Below are positions 12,345-24,188 of a DNA stretch of 64,000 nt, piece by piece. This DNA comes from Mucidula mucida (taxonomy: Eukaryota; Basidiomycota; Agaricomycetes; Agaricales; Physalacriaceae), in assembly GCA_015501055.1 (NCBI GenBank), contig JADNYV010000023.1, positions 62,001 to 126,000 of the forward strand, in the 5' to 3' direction. The notes beneath the pieces are model-generated. The model saw only the letters and a program-made list of their open reading frames with translations. It had not been told where the DNA came from and did no database searches. Position 1 is the first letter of the stretch, and each line of letters starts with the position of its first letter. The position numbers and the translations under genes were made by a program.

Positions 12345-12788
12345 CGAAGATAATCATCTCACAGAGAATGAACAGCTTGGAATTCAAGACGACCGTCGTG
12401 TTGAGCGATGATGTGGCAGTGCCACTTCAACAGAGCACGTGGTATGTACTGGATGCAAGTTCTTTCCATTGCGACATCGAGACAGATACAAGGAATGATA
12501 AAAGAAAACACTGCGGCACGAGAGCTTTGGTCACTCAGATGACTTCATTTTTTCATTTTTGAGAGTCAAAGCTCTTGTCTCCAAAGAACGAATTCAATGA
12601 TGACTGCAGTTGGGAGGCCGCTGCAATGGTGTTTCTCCTTAGTTAATTACTACCTTGGAGAACACTATAATGGCAAAGCACCAGCAAACATCTGGGGAAG
12701 GGCAGTCCAAAGGCACTGGATGAGTAAAGAGTATGTGATGCCAATCATTCCCAAGTGTAAGGTATTGACGTAAGGAGGTAAATCAATG
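12345..12788. other. Intergenic, no gene seen
   Basis: Separates the 5' end of the CHAT gene from the 3' end of the next RING gene. It should hold the CHAT gene promoter; I recognise no clear TATA box. Confidence 0.4.
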
Positions 12789-14443
12789 CTAAATACTAGC
12801 CGTTGAACCACTTCCGAAGGATGCATCGTCGGACACAGACTGCGAGAGAGATGGGCTGCTGGTAGGCGTGGACAAATCATCGCGCGCTTCTTCGTCACCA
12901 AGAACGAATCCAGGCGACTCCCAGAAGTCAGTGGCTGCGTCTTGGAAAGATTGGGGAAAGGTGGTGAAAAAGGACGCGTCGCTAGAGCGTGAATTCCATG
13001 AGGCATTGCTGAAGACCGAAGACGAGCTCTGTCGACGGCGGAGAGAGGCCGTCGCAGTCAAGAAATTATGCCCAGGGGATAATGGTGAGTTGGGTTCCGG
13101 CGAGTTGTATCGTGAGTGATCTAGCCGAATACCAGAATGGGCCGAACGAGGAGAGGATGATGGTGTAGATGATTCGGACCCAAGTATTGTCACACCTCCG
13201 AACTGCAACGCAGACAAAGAGGGACCGCGTCTGTTTCGCTCAGCAGCGGAGGAAGATTCGACGGAATTATCATGCATCACATTTCGGACGAAGCTCGTCG
13301 CTGGAGATGCGCGCGCCGGGGGTGTAGTCGGTGGTACTACCTGGAACATAATACCATGCTGCACCTGCAATGAAGATGTGGTCTGCGTAGCGCTCAATCA
13401 GCTTCAAATTGCGTGGCTACAAGAGTAGACAAACCTCTTCAAATTCGTTATCTGCGTAGAGATGAGGAATTTCGGTGAGTTCAAGGACGTCATGACGAGC
13501 AGGCGTCATAGGAATGTCAACAAGGGGGATATCCATTTCAAGACATTTCGACCGGCCCTTCTTTGAACTTAATGATGCATATAGCCGTAACAAAGGGCTC
13601 GGCCTACCTTTCTATCAGAGTCCAAGTAAGCCCCAGATACGTCGAGTTAGATAAGTACTTACATCGTGTCGAAATCAGAGCCTGAGAACGGACGACCCGA
13701 AGGAGAAGCGGGGTAACGTGCCTACAGTCGACTGTTCAGAAGAAAGATTCTATGAGATGCAGGAACGTAAAAGGTACCTCGCTATAATCATCTGAGTTAA
13801 ATGTCAGAGCAGAAAGCATGTACATACCGAATGGATTTAATTTCGTTTAGTTTCTCATGCATCTTCCCAACGACACCAGCCATCTGCTCCCATTGCTTTC
13901 CGATGGATCGAAGCTTGATGACTACGGTATGTGCTTCTTTCAATGTGGCCTGAATAACGTTCAAGGAGTACCCTGATCCAAGAGCCTGGATGAAGACGTA
14001 CATGATCTTCGTGGTTCTCAAGCCAATGTGTGATCTTTGCGTCGAGTTGAGCTAGACTGTCATCCGACGAAGATGGACGCAGACTGAGTGCAAGTTCGGC
14101 TAGCAGAGTCTGTTCGGAATATGCGCTTTCGTAGTGGACGAAAAGTCGTTTAACAACTTTTCCAAAGCGTTTGTCATACGGGAGATTAGTATCAGGAATA
14201 GAGAAATGCTTTCGACAGTAAGGACATTGCGGATTCGCAGCGTTATCTTGGGAAAAGTGGGTTGTTAAGCATCTGGGGCAAATACAGCGATTAGATACTG
14301 CGGATGAGGATGGTTACAGTGACAATGACAAACGTTTTACAGAATACGTGACCACAAGAAACCACATGAGGGACCACGATGTCGTCCGCATACTGTCTTG
14401 AGCAGATGTCGCAGGTACTCTCCGGAGACAGGATTAATGGCAT
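12789..14443 (-). CDS. RING-finger protein with coiled coil and Ser-rich tail, eight exons
   Basis: Inferred exons are 14443-14334, 14272-14002, 13949-13828, 13781-13778, 13721-13663, 13611-13608, 13560-13435 and 13364-12789; the sum is 1,272 nt (423 aa) with every junction in phase. Residues 11-35 hold the first half of a C3HC4 RING (CDIC...VSCGHVFC), interrupted by the family's phase-2 intron, then CPYCRKHF. A coiled-coil stretch follows (KEAHTVVIKLRSIGKQWEQ...MHEKLNEIKS), and then a Ser/Pro-rich tail preceded by LYADNEFEE. Two exons are only 4 nt long. The RING points to an E3 ubiquitin ligase role. The exon model is my own; the total frame agreement supports it, but the two micro-exons need transcript proof. 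Confidence 0.75.
13608..13611 (-). other. Possible second 4-nt micro-exon (AAAG)
   Basis: Lies between acceptor ctgatag and donor gtaggc, with flanking introns of 51 and 47 bp. It is needed to keep the reading frame in the RING gene 12789-14443. Less certain than the first because no paralogue shares it. Confidence 0.4.
13778..13781 (-). other. 4-nt micro-exon (CGAG)
   Basis: Flanked by acceptor attatag and donor gtacct. It joins a phase-2 junction (CG) to a phase-0 junction. Skipping it breaks the frame. The same position carries a 4-nt exon in the RING genes at 16798-19017 and 50840-52572. Confidence 0.6.
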
Positions 14444-15229
14444 GAGAGAAGATGACTTGACAGCTCTTGAGCTTGATGTACGCGTATGTAGGGCTCGTCA
14501 AACGCTGTGTTTTGTGCGGTGATGAGGTGTTCAGGACAGAGTGACATCTATCAGCACTGCAAAGAACAGCCATGCCGTAACTGATGACTATTCTGGAGAG
14601 CAAAGAGAAGGGGGACAGCCTGGATGATTAAAAATGTTGTGTTTGACGCTGAAGCTACAGAGACTGCATTCCGACAAAATTCCGATCATGGGGAGGAGGA
14701 GAGAGTTGTCCAGGAGGAGTTGTTGATTGCAAGGCCCAGACTCGGCATCCCTCGACATGCCGTCGGCGCCTCAACTTGTCCTTTGCAAACTAACTTATCA
14801 CTAAATCGAAATGCAGCAGCATCTCCCTTCTCGTTCGGGGAGGCTAGTTGTATCATCTTACAGAGTCTGTGTCACTTTAAGTCCTCTAGAGGACCTGCCT
14901 ATCGTCAATCTGGAACTAAATTCTTCAAGATCAGAATTTCTGCAGACGCTGCCGCATTGAGAGCGATACTGTACGACCTGAAGACGAAAACTCTGTCGAC
15001 CTTCTGACTTCTCTCTCTGGGCCTGTACTAGACGTCAACTCCTTACCCGAAGCCCGCTCGAGTCTTGACACTGACAGCTTATCCAACCCTCCGACTCAAA
15101 GTCCCGCTCCATGCTGCTTGTCGAAATGTGACCTTCCTTACCTCGATGCGCTTGACAGGTCGTCGCTCTTTGTACCTGCATGCATGGCGAGGCAAGTCGG
15201 TCTCGATTTCCCAGGCCGTCCCGCGTCTC
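14444..15229. other. Intergenic between divergent genes
   Basis: Holds the promoters of the RING gene (minus) and of the secreted protein (plus). The plus frame at 14624-15007 has no motif and no plausible start context. No gene is supported. Confidence 0.4.
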
Positions 15230-15237
15230 TATAAAAA
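15230..15237 (+). promoter_or_regulatory. TATA box of the secreted Cys-rich protein gene
   Basis: TATAAAAA starts 70 bp upstream of the ATG at 15300, the only strong TATA in this intergenic region. Confidence 0.6.
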
Positions 15238-15299
15238 GGACGTGGTTTCGATGGACGTCCTCAGTGAACACCTCATTCAACCCCGCACAAATCTCAATA

Positions 15300-15705
15300 A
15301 TGTTTTCTCGTCGCTTGAGCATCGCTCTTCTTACCATGCTCGCCGCTTTTGCCACTCAAGCCGCGCCCGCTGAGCCCGTCGAGGCCAGGGATACGCAGCT
15401 GTATGAATGTACTGGCGCGTACAACGGCGCGACTGGTACTGGTGCTGGGTACACGTACTACTGCACTGCCGCAGATTGGGTGCTTACAATCACACGTCGT
15501 TCCTCGTGCTTATGATTTACCGTTGCGCTCTAGGTCATCTTCTCCTACGTTGGCTCGGGATGCAACCTCGGCTTTGGTGGCGGCACCAGGTACTGCTGCT
15601 CTGGCACATACTTCCCGGTACGTTGGAGTCGCATGGACGCTGTTGACGGTGATTGACTGTCGCTTCTAGAATGACAAGATGGTCGGTGGATGCTTCGCCA
15701 TCTGA
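15300..15705 (+). CDS. Small secreted cysteine-rich protein
   Basis: Exons 15300-15479, 15534-15617 and 15670-15705 (introns 54 and 52 bp, GT-AG) give 300 nt, 99 aa. Residues 1-22 form a signal peptide (LLTMLAAFATQAAPA). The mature part is short, Gly- and Tyr-rich, and carries six Cys in the order C, C, C, CC, C (LYEC, YTYYC, GSGC, YCC, GGC). The single CC pair and the count rule out a classical hydrophobin, which needs eight Cys with two CC pairs. It could be a secreted effector-like or cell-wall protein; I do not recognise the family. A good TATA box upstream and clean intron phases support the gene. Confidence 0.78.
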
Positions 15706-16221
15706 ATGATTGTACCTCCTCGAGAAGACTGATAATGTACCACTGCTCCAAAACACGATGGCGAACTTAAATTGTGTCCAATTATGAAATGCTATATCTT
15801 TTCAGTGTAGGTGCACAGCGTGCTAAGGCATGAGTCGAAAGTTCACTAGTAATCACAAATACTAACCTACACGCGCTGGTTTGGTGGCGTTCCTTGCCCC
15901 TTACTAGGAAATTGTGCTGCCCGAAATACGAATAATTGTCAGTTTACCTCCGAGTCGGAGTAGGCTTGCCTCCACAGAAGCTTGTCCACCACAACGTTCA
16001 AACAACCTTTCATAACTCGTGCCTAAACTTTCAAGATTTCATTTCCCAGTTACTGCGGGAGTTTCAAACAGACGCCTACTTGCCATTCGGCGTCCTACAT
16101 AAAGCAACCCAGTCAATCAAACGCAAGATTACATGATTTTCGAGCTCTATTGTGTCCATGAAGTGCTGCGATTAGACGTCAGATGTGCTTCTCATCCATG
16201 GGGGTGGAATTTGACTGATGC
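15706..16221. other. Intergenic, convergent 3' ends
   Basis: Short frames at 15936-16136 show no motif. Nothing supportable seen. Confidence 0.4.
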
Positions 16222-16524
16222 TCATTGGCGGAGCCCAAACATCTCAAGTTCTACGCGCCGCCATGCCATTGTCATCTGCCAATACACCTCGTACATTCGC
16301 TCTGTCTCTAGTTCATTCCAATACAACCTAGCTCCGAATCCGCGCCACACCTTCTCTGCCTTCGAATAACGCGCTAGAGAACCTTGCAGAAGATCCGGCC
16401 GCTCGTAATTCACAATCACCGGAATTCTCCACTGGTCGCCACATGCGCGAGCGTGATCGTTCACAATCCGATATCCCAAAGCCCCAAAAGGGAAGGGCCA
16501 GGATCCTGGCGCTTTGGCAGCCAT
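16222..16524 (-). CDS. Possible small protein of unknown function
   Basis: A frame of 100 aa starts MAAKAPGSWPFPFGALGYR and ends MAWRRVELEMFGLRQ. Its composition (Trp, Tyr, Arg and Glu rich, balanced hydrophobics) looks like a real folded protein rather than a shadow frame, and no gene lies opposite. The context of the first ATG (aattATGG) is fair. The frame continues upstream without a stop to 16632, so the start may lie further 5'. No signal peptide and no family recognised. Moderate to low certainty. Confidence 0.4.
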   Translation of the reverse strand: MAAKAPGSWPFPFGALGYRIVNDHARACGDQWRIPVIVNYERPDLLQGSLARYSKAEKVWRGFGARLYWNELETERMYEVYWQMTMAWRRVELEMFGLRQ

Positions 16525-16797
16525 AATTGTTCCGACTCCGCTCCGACGTGATAGGCGAACAAGCAGGGAGATGATAGAGGAACAATGTAAAGGCAATAAT
16601 AACACAGATGGGGTGTATGCTAGACAATACAATAGGCATATAGGACGCGAGGTAACGTGTAGGTAGGGTTCGTACTACTATGTACAAGCTATACTACTTA
16701 AATACGGAAAAACGAACGCTTCAGGAAAGCGAATAAACATAAGGGGAACAAAAAGTACTTCTCGAACGATAAGTCCACCGGAAAGAAATGAACATGG

Positions 16798-19017
16798 TTA
16801 TGAAGCAAGAGTAGCGGTTGCTGGCTGAGCCATCATTTTGCCCTTCGACTGATACGTGTGCTGAGACTGAGACTGAGCATACGTCCACGTCGGCGCAGCA
16901 ATCGGCGCGACGGGCGCGTAGATATTTGTCGGCATCCTGGATTGACCAGGAGATATCGGTGGCGCGTAAGTGGAAGCCTCAGAACGTGACACCTTCGTTC
17001 TAGACCGCGTCGATCCGGATCCCTCCTCCCTACGACTGCTTCTACTCCTAGGTCGCGAGCTATCCAACGCATTGGACTCTACGGACTTCGGACTGGCCCG
17101 TTCCATTGCTCTACGCCCACGTGAACTCTCGCCATCCCCGGCTTTCTCCTTGCGCTCGCGCTCCCTATGCTGCCTCTCCAACGCCTTGGCGGCCTCACTG
17201 GCCGTAGAGCGTGGCTGGGATCCGGACGAAAGTCTGTTGTCCAGCTCCTTAATTGGTGTGACCGACAAGTCCGCGCGGGGAGCACGTGCGGCACTGGAAC
17301 GATGGGGAGATCCAGAACGGGACTTGGAAGACGAAGACGCGTCAGCTTCGAACTGCTTTGATGACAACGATGCGGGAAAGTGCGAGCCGGACATGGAGAT
17401 GTTGGGAAGCGAAGAAGACGAACGTGCTGATTCAGCGGCAGAAATGTCCTGAAGGCGAGGATTGACGACATGGTAGGATGGCATCCGGCCTGGAGGAGGT
17501 GGAATCGTTCTCGGTTTCGTGACGGACGTTCCAATTTCACCTTCAGGGGTCACGGGACGTGTAGAGACTCTAGAACTCGACGTCGAATGTGAATGTTTCT
17601 CTCTCTGATTCGAAGGGGGCGCCGTAAGCGATAATCCACTGCGCCCGGAAACGGGTGCACTGGGGCCGGGTTGTATAGATGCATCAGGTGGCAGGTCTGT
17701 GTGAGCGTGGGGAGCCTGGGCAACAGCAGTCGGCGCGGGGAGGTATTGGTGTCCGCCAGTCGCATGTGAGGCAACCTGTGTCACAGAAGACAATAGACGC
17801 GACGGATCATCGAAGAGGTCGATCGACTGACAGTCACACGAGAATGGGCATCCAACTTTGCCGCAGCGGCGCATCGGGGCGATGGGAAGCTTCGTAGAAC
17901 CAACTTCTCCTTCAGTCAATAACGAGATGTTGGCCATCGACACCGTTCCGGGTGGAAGTTCCGCGTCATTGAGCTCGGGAATGGGAGAGAACAGATCGCC
18001 TCCCGAGGGAGGTGGAAGGTCAGATAACGGAGGAGACCCTGTTGGTACGGGGCCCTGCACGGCTGGCTTAGCGAGATCCGTGGGTAGCGTATAAGGAGCA
18101 TTGTAGCCTAGCTGGCGAAGAGTATCGCGCAAGAGCGTTCGCTCATTCTCTGCTTTCAGGTACTAGAGCCAATGAATGATAAGCGACGATAGGAAGAGAC
18201 TAGCTTGCAGACTCACTAATCTAAAGTGAGATTAGCATAAAGAGAGGATAGCGGCGAGCAGACAGATGGACTCACTCAGCGACACCAAAGTAGGCTCCCT
18301 GCGCCTTACTACAATAGTCACGTAAATTCATCTCCAACGCCTGCCAGTTCTCGCGATCGCGCGTCATATCGTCCTGCATATTCGAGATCGTTGCCTGCAG
18401 TTTCTCCGTCTCGTCAGTCAAATGCTTGACCTCTTGGCGGTGCACGAGCAGTTTAGTCTTGATATCGCATACATAGCTGATCATACGCAGACTGACGCGC
18501 AGGTCCGAGAACTGTGAAAGGGTAAGAAAACATTCCGTGAAAGAAAGGTCTTTCATGACGCACATTATTACGCGGTTGTTGAGAGAGGAAGCTCTTACAC
18601 TCGTCAATCAACTGGCGAACGGCCTGCTCCGTCGTGCCCTCGTTCGCAGCCGCGGCAATCCGCTCTTGAAACTTCTTCGCAACTAGATCATCTTCACTTT
18701 CCCCCGGTCGGTCTTGAGCTCGGGACGGAGAACGAACCTCGTCGACATCGATGTGAAGTTTCACGAGGGACCGCGGGTCGAAACGCTGCCGGCATAAAGG
18801 GCATTTCGAACGCGTCAATGAATTCAGACACCTGTCGAAGAGGATAGTTAGTACTGTTGCCACTAGCGCCCGACTCGTCACGATGTCGAGGAGGGAGAGA
18901 TACGCACTTTAGGCAGAAGACGTGCCCGCACTCGATTGAACAAGGCGCGCGCTCTTCAGCACTGAAGGTCTCGAGACAGACATCGCATTGTGAACCGGAA
19001 CCAAGAAGGAACGGCAT
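16798..19017 (-). CDS. RING-finger protein with long coiled coil and Ser/Pro-rich tail
   Basis: Exons 19017-18908, 18831-18564, 18511-18276, 18220-18217 and 18162-16798 sum to 1,983 nt (660 aa), all in phase. Residues 1-60 are a C3HC4 RING: CDVC, IECGHVFC, then CLNSL and CPLCRQRF, split by the family's phase-2 intron. A coiled coil follows (TDETEKLQATISNMQDDM, then YLKAENERTLLRDTLRQLGYNAP). The C-terminal two thirds is disordered, Ser/Pro/Arg-rich, with many SR and RS pairs near residue 600. The fourth exon is only 4 nt. Probably an E3 ubiquitin ligase. It is the best preserved long member of the family in this window, with no frameshift. Confidence 0.85.
18217..18220 (-). other. 4-nt micro-exon (ATTA)
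   Basis: Bounded by acceptor ctttag and a consensus donor gtgagt, with introns of 55 and 54 bp on either side. It completes a Glu codon and adds one Leu. If skipped, the frame hits a stop within three codons, so it must be spliced in for a full-length protein. Confidence 0.7.
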
Positions 19018-20343
19018 GAATGGTGGTGGGTGGGGGGAGGCCGGGAGAAGGCTCGGACCTGAGCAAGAGATGGGTCCCCTTTTGAGGGAATATCGTGAGG
19101 ATAAAGGAAAATGAAATGTGATGATGGACCAAGCCTGAACACGTGGCGCAGGTGAACGAACGAAGAAGAATTCTATGGAAGGGACATCGCGCAGATATCA
19201 AGGTTGAAAGTTATATGGAGACACATGAGGCCGCTTGTGCAAACGGACGGATGGGTATGTATGGCATTGAATCCGAATCGAATCGGATCGAGCCACGTCA
19301 AACTGGCTTCCCAATCCCGAAAAGGCTCGGGTCTGGTAAACCACCATCAGAACATCATCTGGTAATCCGTCTGCACAGAAGCAACCCCGCCACAGAATGT
19401 GTTGCTCTACAGGTGAAGCGCCCTTATCCGGAAGGACAGCACCTCTGATGAGCAAAATTGGAGTTGTTTCCAGTTGGATTATGCATCCAATCGGAGGTAG
19501 GTCCACAGGCCTCGAAGCCGGCATGTGTTACTAGGCGCAAGACGACTATACCAAATCCTGCAAGCAACCATCTAGTGATCAAAAGATTGAGGATCACAGG
19601 TACTGTTGCTTACCAGGAAGTAAACTTTTAGGCAGACGTGAGATGAACGCGACCTGAAGTCAATCTAGCGGTCCTGTAGCCTTTGCGCAGCTACACCGCT
19701 TGAATATTTCCTCGACTGCCTGAGAGAGGCGATCCGACACGCGTTCACCCATTAGTTATCGGAGATGAATGAGTTGTGCGCGACAAGACCAACCGCTGAC
19801 CCTGCTCTGCACGGACAGTCTGAATTGATCTGGGTACGAAGTGAATAGAAGCGAGCTACGGGTCTAGGCATCATTGAGATTTTCAACGCCTATCAGTGGA
19901 AGGGTATTCCGATCCGACTCGTACTTGCTTGTTTTTTTTCGAATTTGAAGCGGAGCGATACTTCGGGAAGATACGTCGCGTCGGTAAGATGTCATTTCTT
20001 GGTGAAGACCAGAGTCAGACGCCTTGAAACTGTCTTGCGTCAGTCGTAAGAAAACACACAGAAGCCATGCATACCTCAAACGTTGAATTGGCGATGTGAA
20101 GGGGCCTTCAAACGCATGTTTGGCTTGCTGATCGTTTTGGCTGGATTCTGGCGTATTATTCGCATTTTTGTGCAATCAAGAGCGAATTTATTCTGTGTAC
20201 GGAGGAAGATGGTGGTCGCGAAGAAGGAGGAATCATACGTGTCATGCCACGTGCCACGTCCATAATTGGTACCTTGCCAATCCACGTCGGCCAACCATCT
20301 TTTCCTTCCCGCCGTCACTGCTTAGTTTTATTCTTCACCTATA
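19018..20343. other. Intergenic, no gene supported
   Basis: Short frames on both strands without motifs. At 19265-19292 there is a short run of imperfect direct GAATC/GATCG repeats. The left part should contain the promoter of the RING gene on the minus strand. Confidence 0.4.
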
Positions 20344-20795
20344 ATGGTAGATTCTATTCAATTCTGCCACAAAAGTCTAACAAACGCTCTAGTCTGACTC
20401 TGACACCCCCAATGGCCAGCCTGGAGTGAGACCCGCCTCGCCGTCTGGCGTAAACAGGCCCCATGGTGCTCAAATTAGGTCTGCACGCTAGTATACGGCG
20501 AGTACCAGTTTTACTGACAGCGACGACGAAATAGGCGGAGAGCAGCGAATAACACGGTATCACGGCCGAATTCTACTCGTGCGGCGGGCGCTGGCGGATC
20601 GTCAAACACCATGTTAAAGTTGTACACGGATGACTCGCCCGGGCTTAAAGTGTAAGCATGTTGCATTATGTCTTTAACCACTGCTACAATATCTTACAGC
20701 GACCCATTCATCGTGCTCGTCCTGTCCCTCGCCTTTATTGCTTCCATTGTCTTCCTCCATATTTTGCAAAAGTTATACGTGCATTCTCAAAGTAA
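20344..20795 (+). pseudogene. sbh1: SEC61 beta subunit (ER translocon), broken copy
   Basis: The sequence shows a recognisable SEC61-beta gene: ATG followed at once by an intron (gtagat...ctctag), MSDSDTPNGQPG-type N-terminus, then RAAGAGGSSNTMLKLYTDDS, the most conserved motif of the family, an intron (gtaagc...ttacag) and the single tail-anchor helix DPFIVLVLSLAFIASIVFLH. SEC61 beta is a small tail-anchored subunit of the ER translocon. Three lesions are visible: an in-frame TAG after the N-terminal section (near 20496), a one-base loss near 20568 before the RAAGAGG motif, and a one-base loss in the T run at 20762-20765 just before the C-terminal AKVIRAFSK-stop. Retained introns argue against a processed copy. 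Either a dead duplicate or a gene damaged by sequence errors. Confidence 0.72.
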
Positions 20796-22229
20796 ATGCG
20801 TCGGAGAAGGGGGGCTATCGGTTGTCAGGGACGCGTACCTTTCTTGTCTTGTATCACAAAACTACTGGCTTTGGCGGATATACCACTCCTTTCGAATCCG
20901 ACCGCGCGCGCGTAAATAACAAAGACCAAAACCACAAGTCCTTGCTTTCTCTTCACACATTTCTTTGTCTCAATCCCCGTCATCTCCGTCTTGGCTCGTA
21001 TCTAATTCTCTTTCAGCACAGGCTCTTTCCCCAAACCAGTTCGTCTTACAGGTTGCGAAGTATTGATCCCGACACCTGGGGGACAGATATTTTGGTCCCC
21101 ATGCATCTTCAACGCGGTTCAAGGTAGACAGACAGACGGAATGAGGGCATTCACCGGTACATCCGCGTCGTTTTTGCCTATACCAGGCCACGGTCGCTTC
21201 CTGCCTTACGAACACCCTCGCCTGCATGCACCTTCAGCGAGGCCCTGGACTCAATTGAAGTCAGCTCGCTATTCCTGTAGCAGTTGGGAAGAAACATCGA
21301 GGGATCCCATATTCTTCAGCGGCGATATCGGAATCAGCGAAGCCCCACAACGCGATTGCGGCGTGTCTATGCATTAAACACGAGGTGAGTTTTTGATCTC
21401 GTGGAAGGTTTTTCTCATATCGTAGGGGGCTTCTGCGGGATTCACGCGACGGCACAAAGGTGGAATTGACATACGATTTCCCATCTATGAATCGTTTCCG
21501 TAGTTTGTGTACCATCGGAGGAACGGAAATTGAGCAACGTCTTCTCTGAGGTACGTGAGAAGGGGTCGTTACTTACGGCTTTCGGTGTAAACCGAGGTCT
21601 CGATAGGTGGATAGCGAGTTTGATCAGGTGAGGACCCTTCTTGATATGAACGCGTCTCGCGCCTGGTATGTCGTTGAACTCTGTGTTGCTTCTTTCCTCT
21701 CAACGCGCGCTCAGATGAAGGACCGCGCCTAGACCTTGCTTGGATATCAAACAGACTAAACCCAAAGCAGTCGATTTCGACATTGTGGCGGGTATTAACT
21801 CCGTTTGCTGTCTTATTCTCCAGTTCTCATGACCGATAGAATTAGTGCTGGGGAAGGGACATGCATTTCTGTGTGTGAATGAAAAGTGGGGTGGGTGGCG
21901 TTCATTTGGCTGGCATTCGGAAACGGAAGTAAACCGGTGTTGGGTTGGAATGAGAAATAAGGAGTTTGTTGGTAAGCCTGTCTTTTCCTCTGGGACTTGC
22001 CTAAATACTGTTACTTATCATTTGCAGATAATGAAGAGGTGGATCTACTAAGCCATCGGACAACACATAATCTTTCTATTTTGGAGAGGTGTAGCAGCGG
22101 CCTTCAATGAACAGCTTGAACAGAATTCAATGCAGCTTTCACTTTTATTTTTCAGCCTTAAAGCCATGAAATACCGTGTTTCTGACTTCTACGAGGCGCC
22201 TCGATATTGTTACGGCGTACAGCATTCGA
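20796..22229. other. Intergenic, no gene supported
   Basis: Several frames of 60-130 codons overlap on both strands between 20970 and 21515 but none shows a motif or intron pattern. Nothing else recognised. Confidence 0.4.
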
Positions 22230-22520
22230 CCAAACATTACACCTCATCCTGCCACCCTCGCGGCGCCCAATCTTCGCACCTGCGACGTCTGCTATACTCC
22301 ATTTCATGTGGTCATGCGTTCTGCAGGGCGTCAGTTTCGTTGATGTTGCTGGTGTGCATTTCGAACGTTGATTTCGGTCTCTAAAGCTGCCTGATCAGGT
22401 GTCTGTTGTGCCGCGCCCTCGTACGTGGAGGACGATATGCAGAGAAGAAGGCTCCGCAACGTGAAAGGGTCCGACCTGGGCGAAGAGATGGAGCTTGTTC
22501 GGGCATATATTGACTAACGA
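22230..22520 (+). pseudogene. RING-finger gene fragment
   Basis: Pieces of the family appear in different frames: the first zinc knuckle TCDVCY near 22250, ISCGHAFCRA near 22303, CLLCRA near 22400, and EEMELVRAYID near 22483. The last motif is almost identical to EEMELVRAYIDH in the RING gene at 27089-27972. The pieces are colinear but the spacing between the first two is collapsed and at least two frame changes occur, so no full protein can be made. Confidence 0.65.
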
Positions 22521-23070
22521 GAGGTTGGGAACGCTTGGTCAATTTCGTTGAAGTCAAGTCTTTCTTTTCCTCATTGGAAGTGCTTGTTTCCAAAATTTTG
22601 GCTAATTGAATAGGTTTAATCACTGGGCTTTCTTTTTAGAGCAAGTTGGTATTTTCGTTTCCCTCGCTAAAGCTAAGACCAGGTCCCATGTGGCGAGTCG
22701 AACTATTGTATATATGTTCGTTCAATGCACCGTCATGGTGTTCGTAGGTAACTTCGTTTTCTGATTACTGGACGAATATCACCTGCGTTTGTTCGGTACT
22801 ACATCCATTCAATTTAGATCAAGATAGTAGCTTGAACTGCAGATATGTATTTTCAAATTCCACATTGATGACATAGCCACCCAGTCTTTTGACCTCCTCC
22901 ACCATTGCTATTAGTAGTAAAGCTGCTATGGTCTTTTCTGAAATGCTTGGACCTCGCTTGGAAAAGGTCGACAGACAAAGGCACTTATCATTATTGTCAT
23001 CTAAGCGTTATCGGGATCATCAATGCGGCATTGCCACTCTCACACGCGCCCTTCTCTTCCTTGTACCCTC
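22521..23070. other. Intergenic, no gene seen
   Basis: AT-rich spacer between the RING fragment and the intact RING gene; presumably the promoter of the latter. Confidence 0.4.
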
Positions 23071-23947
23071 ATGCTTGCCCTTCATCCTTCCAGTGCCTGC
23101 GATATATGCTTCGAACCTTACGAAGGAGCTCCGGGAACACCTCACGCGCCGCATTCTATTCCTTGCGGACACGTTTTCTGTAAAAAGTACGTGTTTCTTT
23201 TGTCAATGCTCGACTAACAATCACCAACGTTGTGTTTTGTTTCTGATAGATGTCTGAGCTCTGTCGTGCCTCGGCTGTGTCCACTCTGTCGCCGCCCGTT
23301 TGCGGTGCAGACGATACGCAAGTTGCACCTCAGCGCGCCAGAGCCATCGGATAAGGATCGCGAGATGGAGCTTGTCCATAAACTGTTGCAGTCGATGGAC
23401 GACTCTAATGTCGGTCAATTCGTTGCAACTGAGGAAGTAACAGAGTGGCTTTGTGGCGGAAAGGTGTGCGCTGTTTTCCCATCAAGGGGGGTGGCTAACC
23501 ATCGACTAGGATGGCACCTCATTGTCCCGTGTGGTCAAGCTCGCGGAGGAGTGCCAGCGTTTGACTGTCCAGCACCGCAGAGATAAGACGCGCATCCAGG
23601 CGCTTGATTACGCGAGTCGACGACTGGCACAGATTGCCGATGAGTGTGATGTACAGGAGTTGCAGGCGCTGCAAAAGTAAGACCACAGTTTGTCTGATTC
23701 TGGTTGTTTTAAGCTAATTACCTCTGCGTTTAGGGAAGTCGAACGCGGCCGTAAACGCATCGCCCAATTGGAGAATGATATCGAGCAGATCAACAAATTC
23801 TGCCGCCAGCCGCCCGAACGAACTAGAGATCCCGCTTTGCAGAAGGATGGTCGTAGAAGGCGATGCGAAGAGAGGGATGTCGCATTTGAAAGTCTAATCC
23901 GCGCGTTGGCTACACGCCAGGCTCCCCCCCGGATCCCTTCAAATTGA
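23071..23947 (+). CDS. Short RING-finger protein with coiled coil
   Basis: Exons 23071-23186, 23250-23463, 23510-23676 and 23734-23947 give 711 nt, 236 aa, all junctions in phase. RING C3HC4: CDIC at residues 10-13, IPCGHVFCKK, then CLSSV and CPLCRRPF. A coiled coil follows (VVKLAEECQRL...DKTRIQALDYASRRLAQ, then EVERGRKRIAQLENDIEQINKF). The protein stops soon after, so it lacks the long Ser/Pro tail of its paralogues. Introns sit at the family positions: phase 2 in the RING, phase 0 after the linker, phase 2 in the coiled coil. The second coiled-coil intron, and so the micro-exon, is absent here. Likely an E3 ubiquitin ligase. Confidence 0.85.
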
Positions 23948-24188
23948 CTGCATTAACGTCCAACTTCATTTCCGCAAATTTGTTCTCATTTGTACCACCA
24001 TCATCTCCGCGTTTCATTGTTTTATATTTCTAGTTCTCATCCGGGTTTTAGTGTAGTACTATGTACATACACACCATAGTGTTTCAATCGATTTTGACAG
24101 TTCTTGTCGCGATCGAGCTTTCCCAAATCGACTTGACCATTATCCCATTAAAATGCTCAGCTCATCTTGACAATTCGCCTCCGTCCCC

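Noticed and set aside
15300..15705. Hydrophobin
   Set aside because: Small, secreted and Cys-rich, but only six Cys with one CC pair; hydrophobins need eight Cys with two CC pairs.
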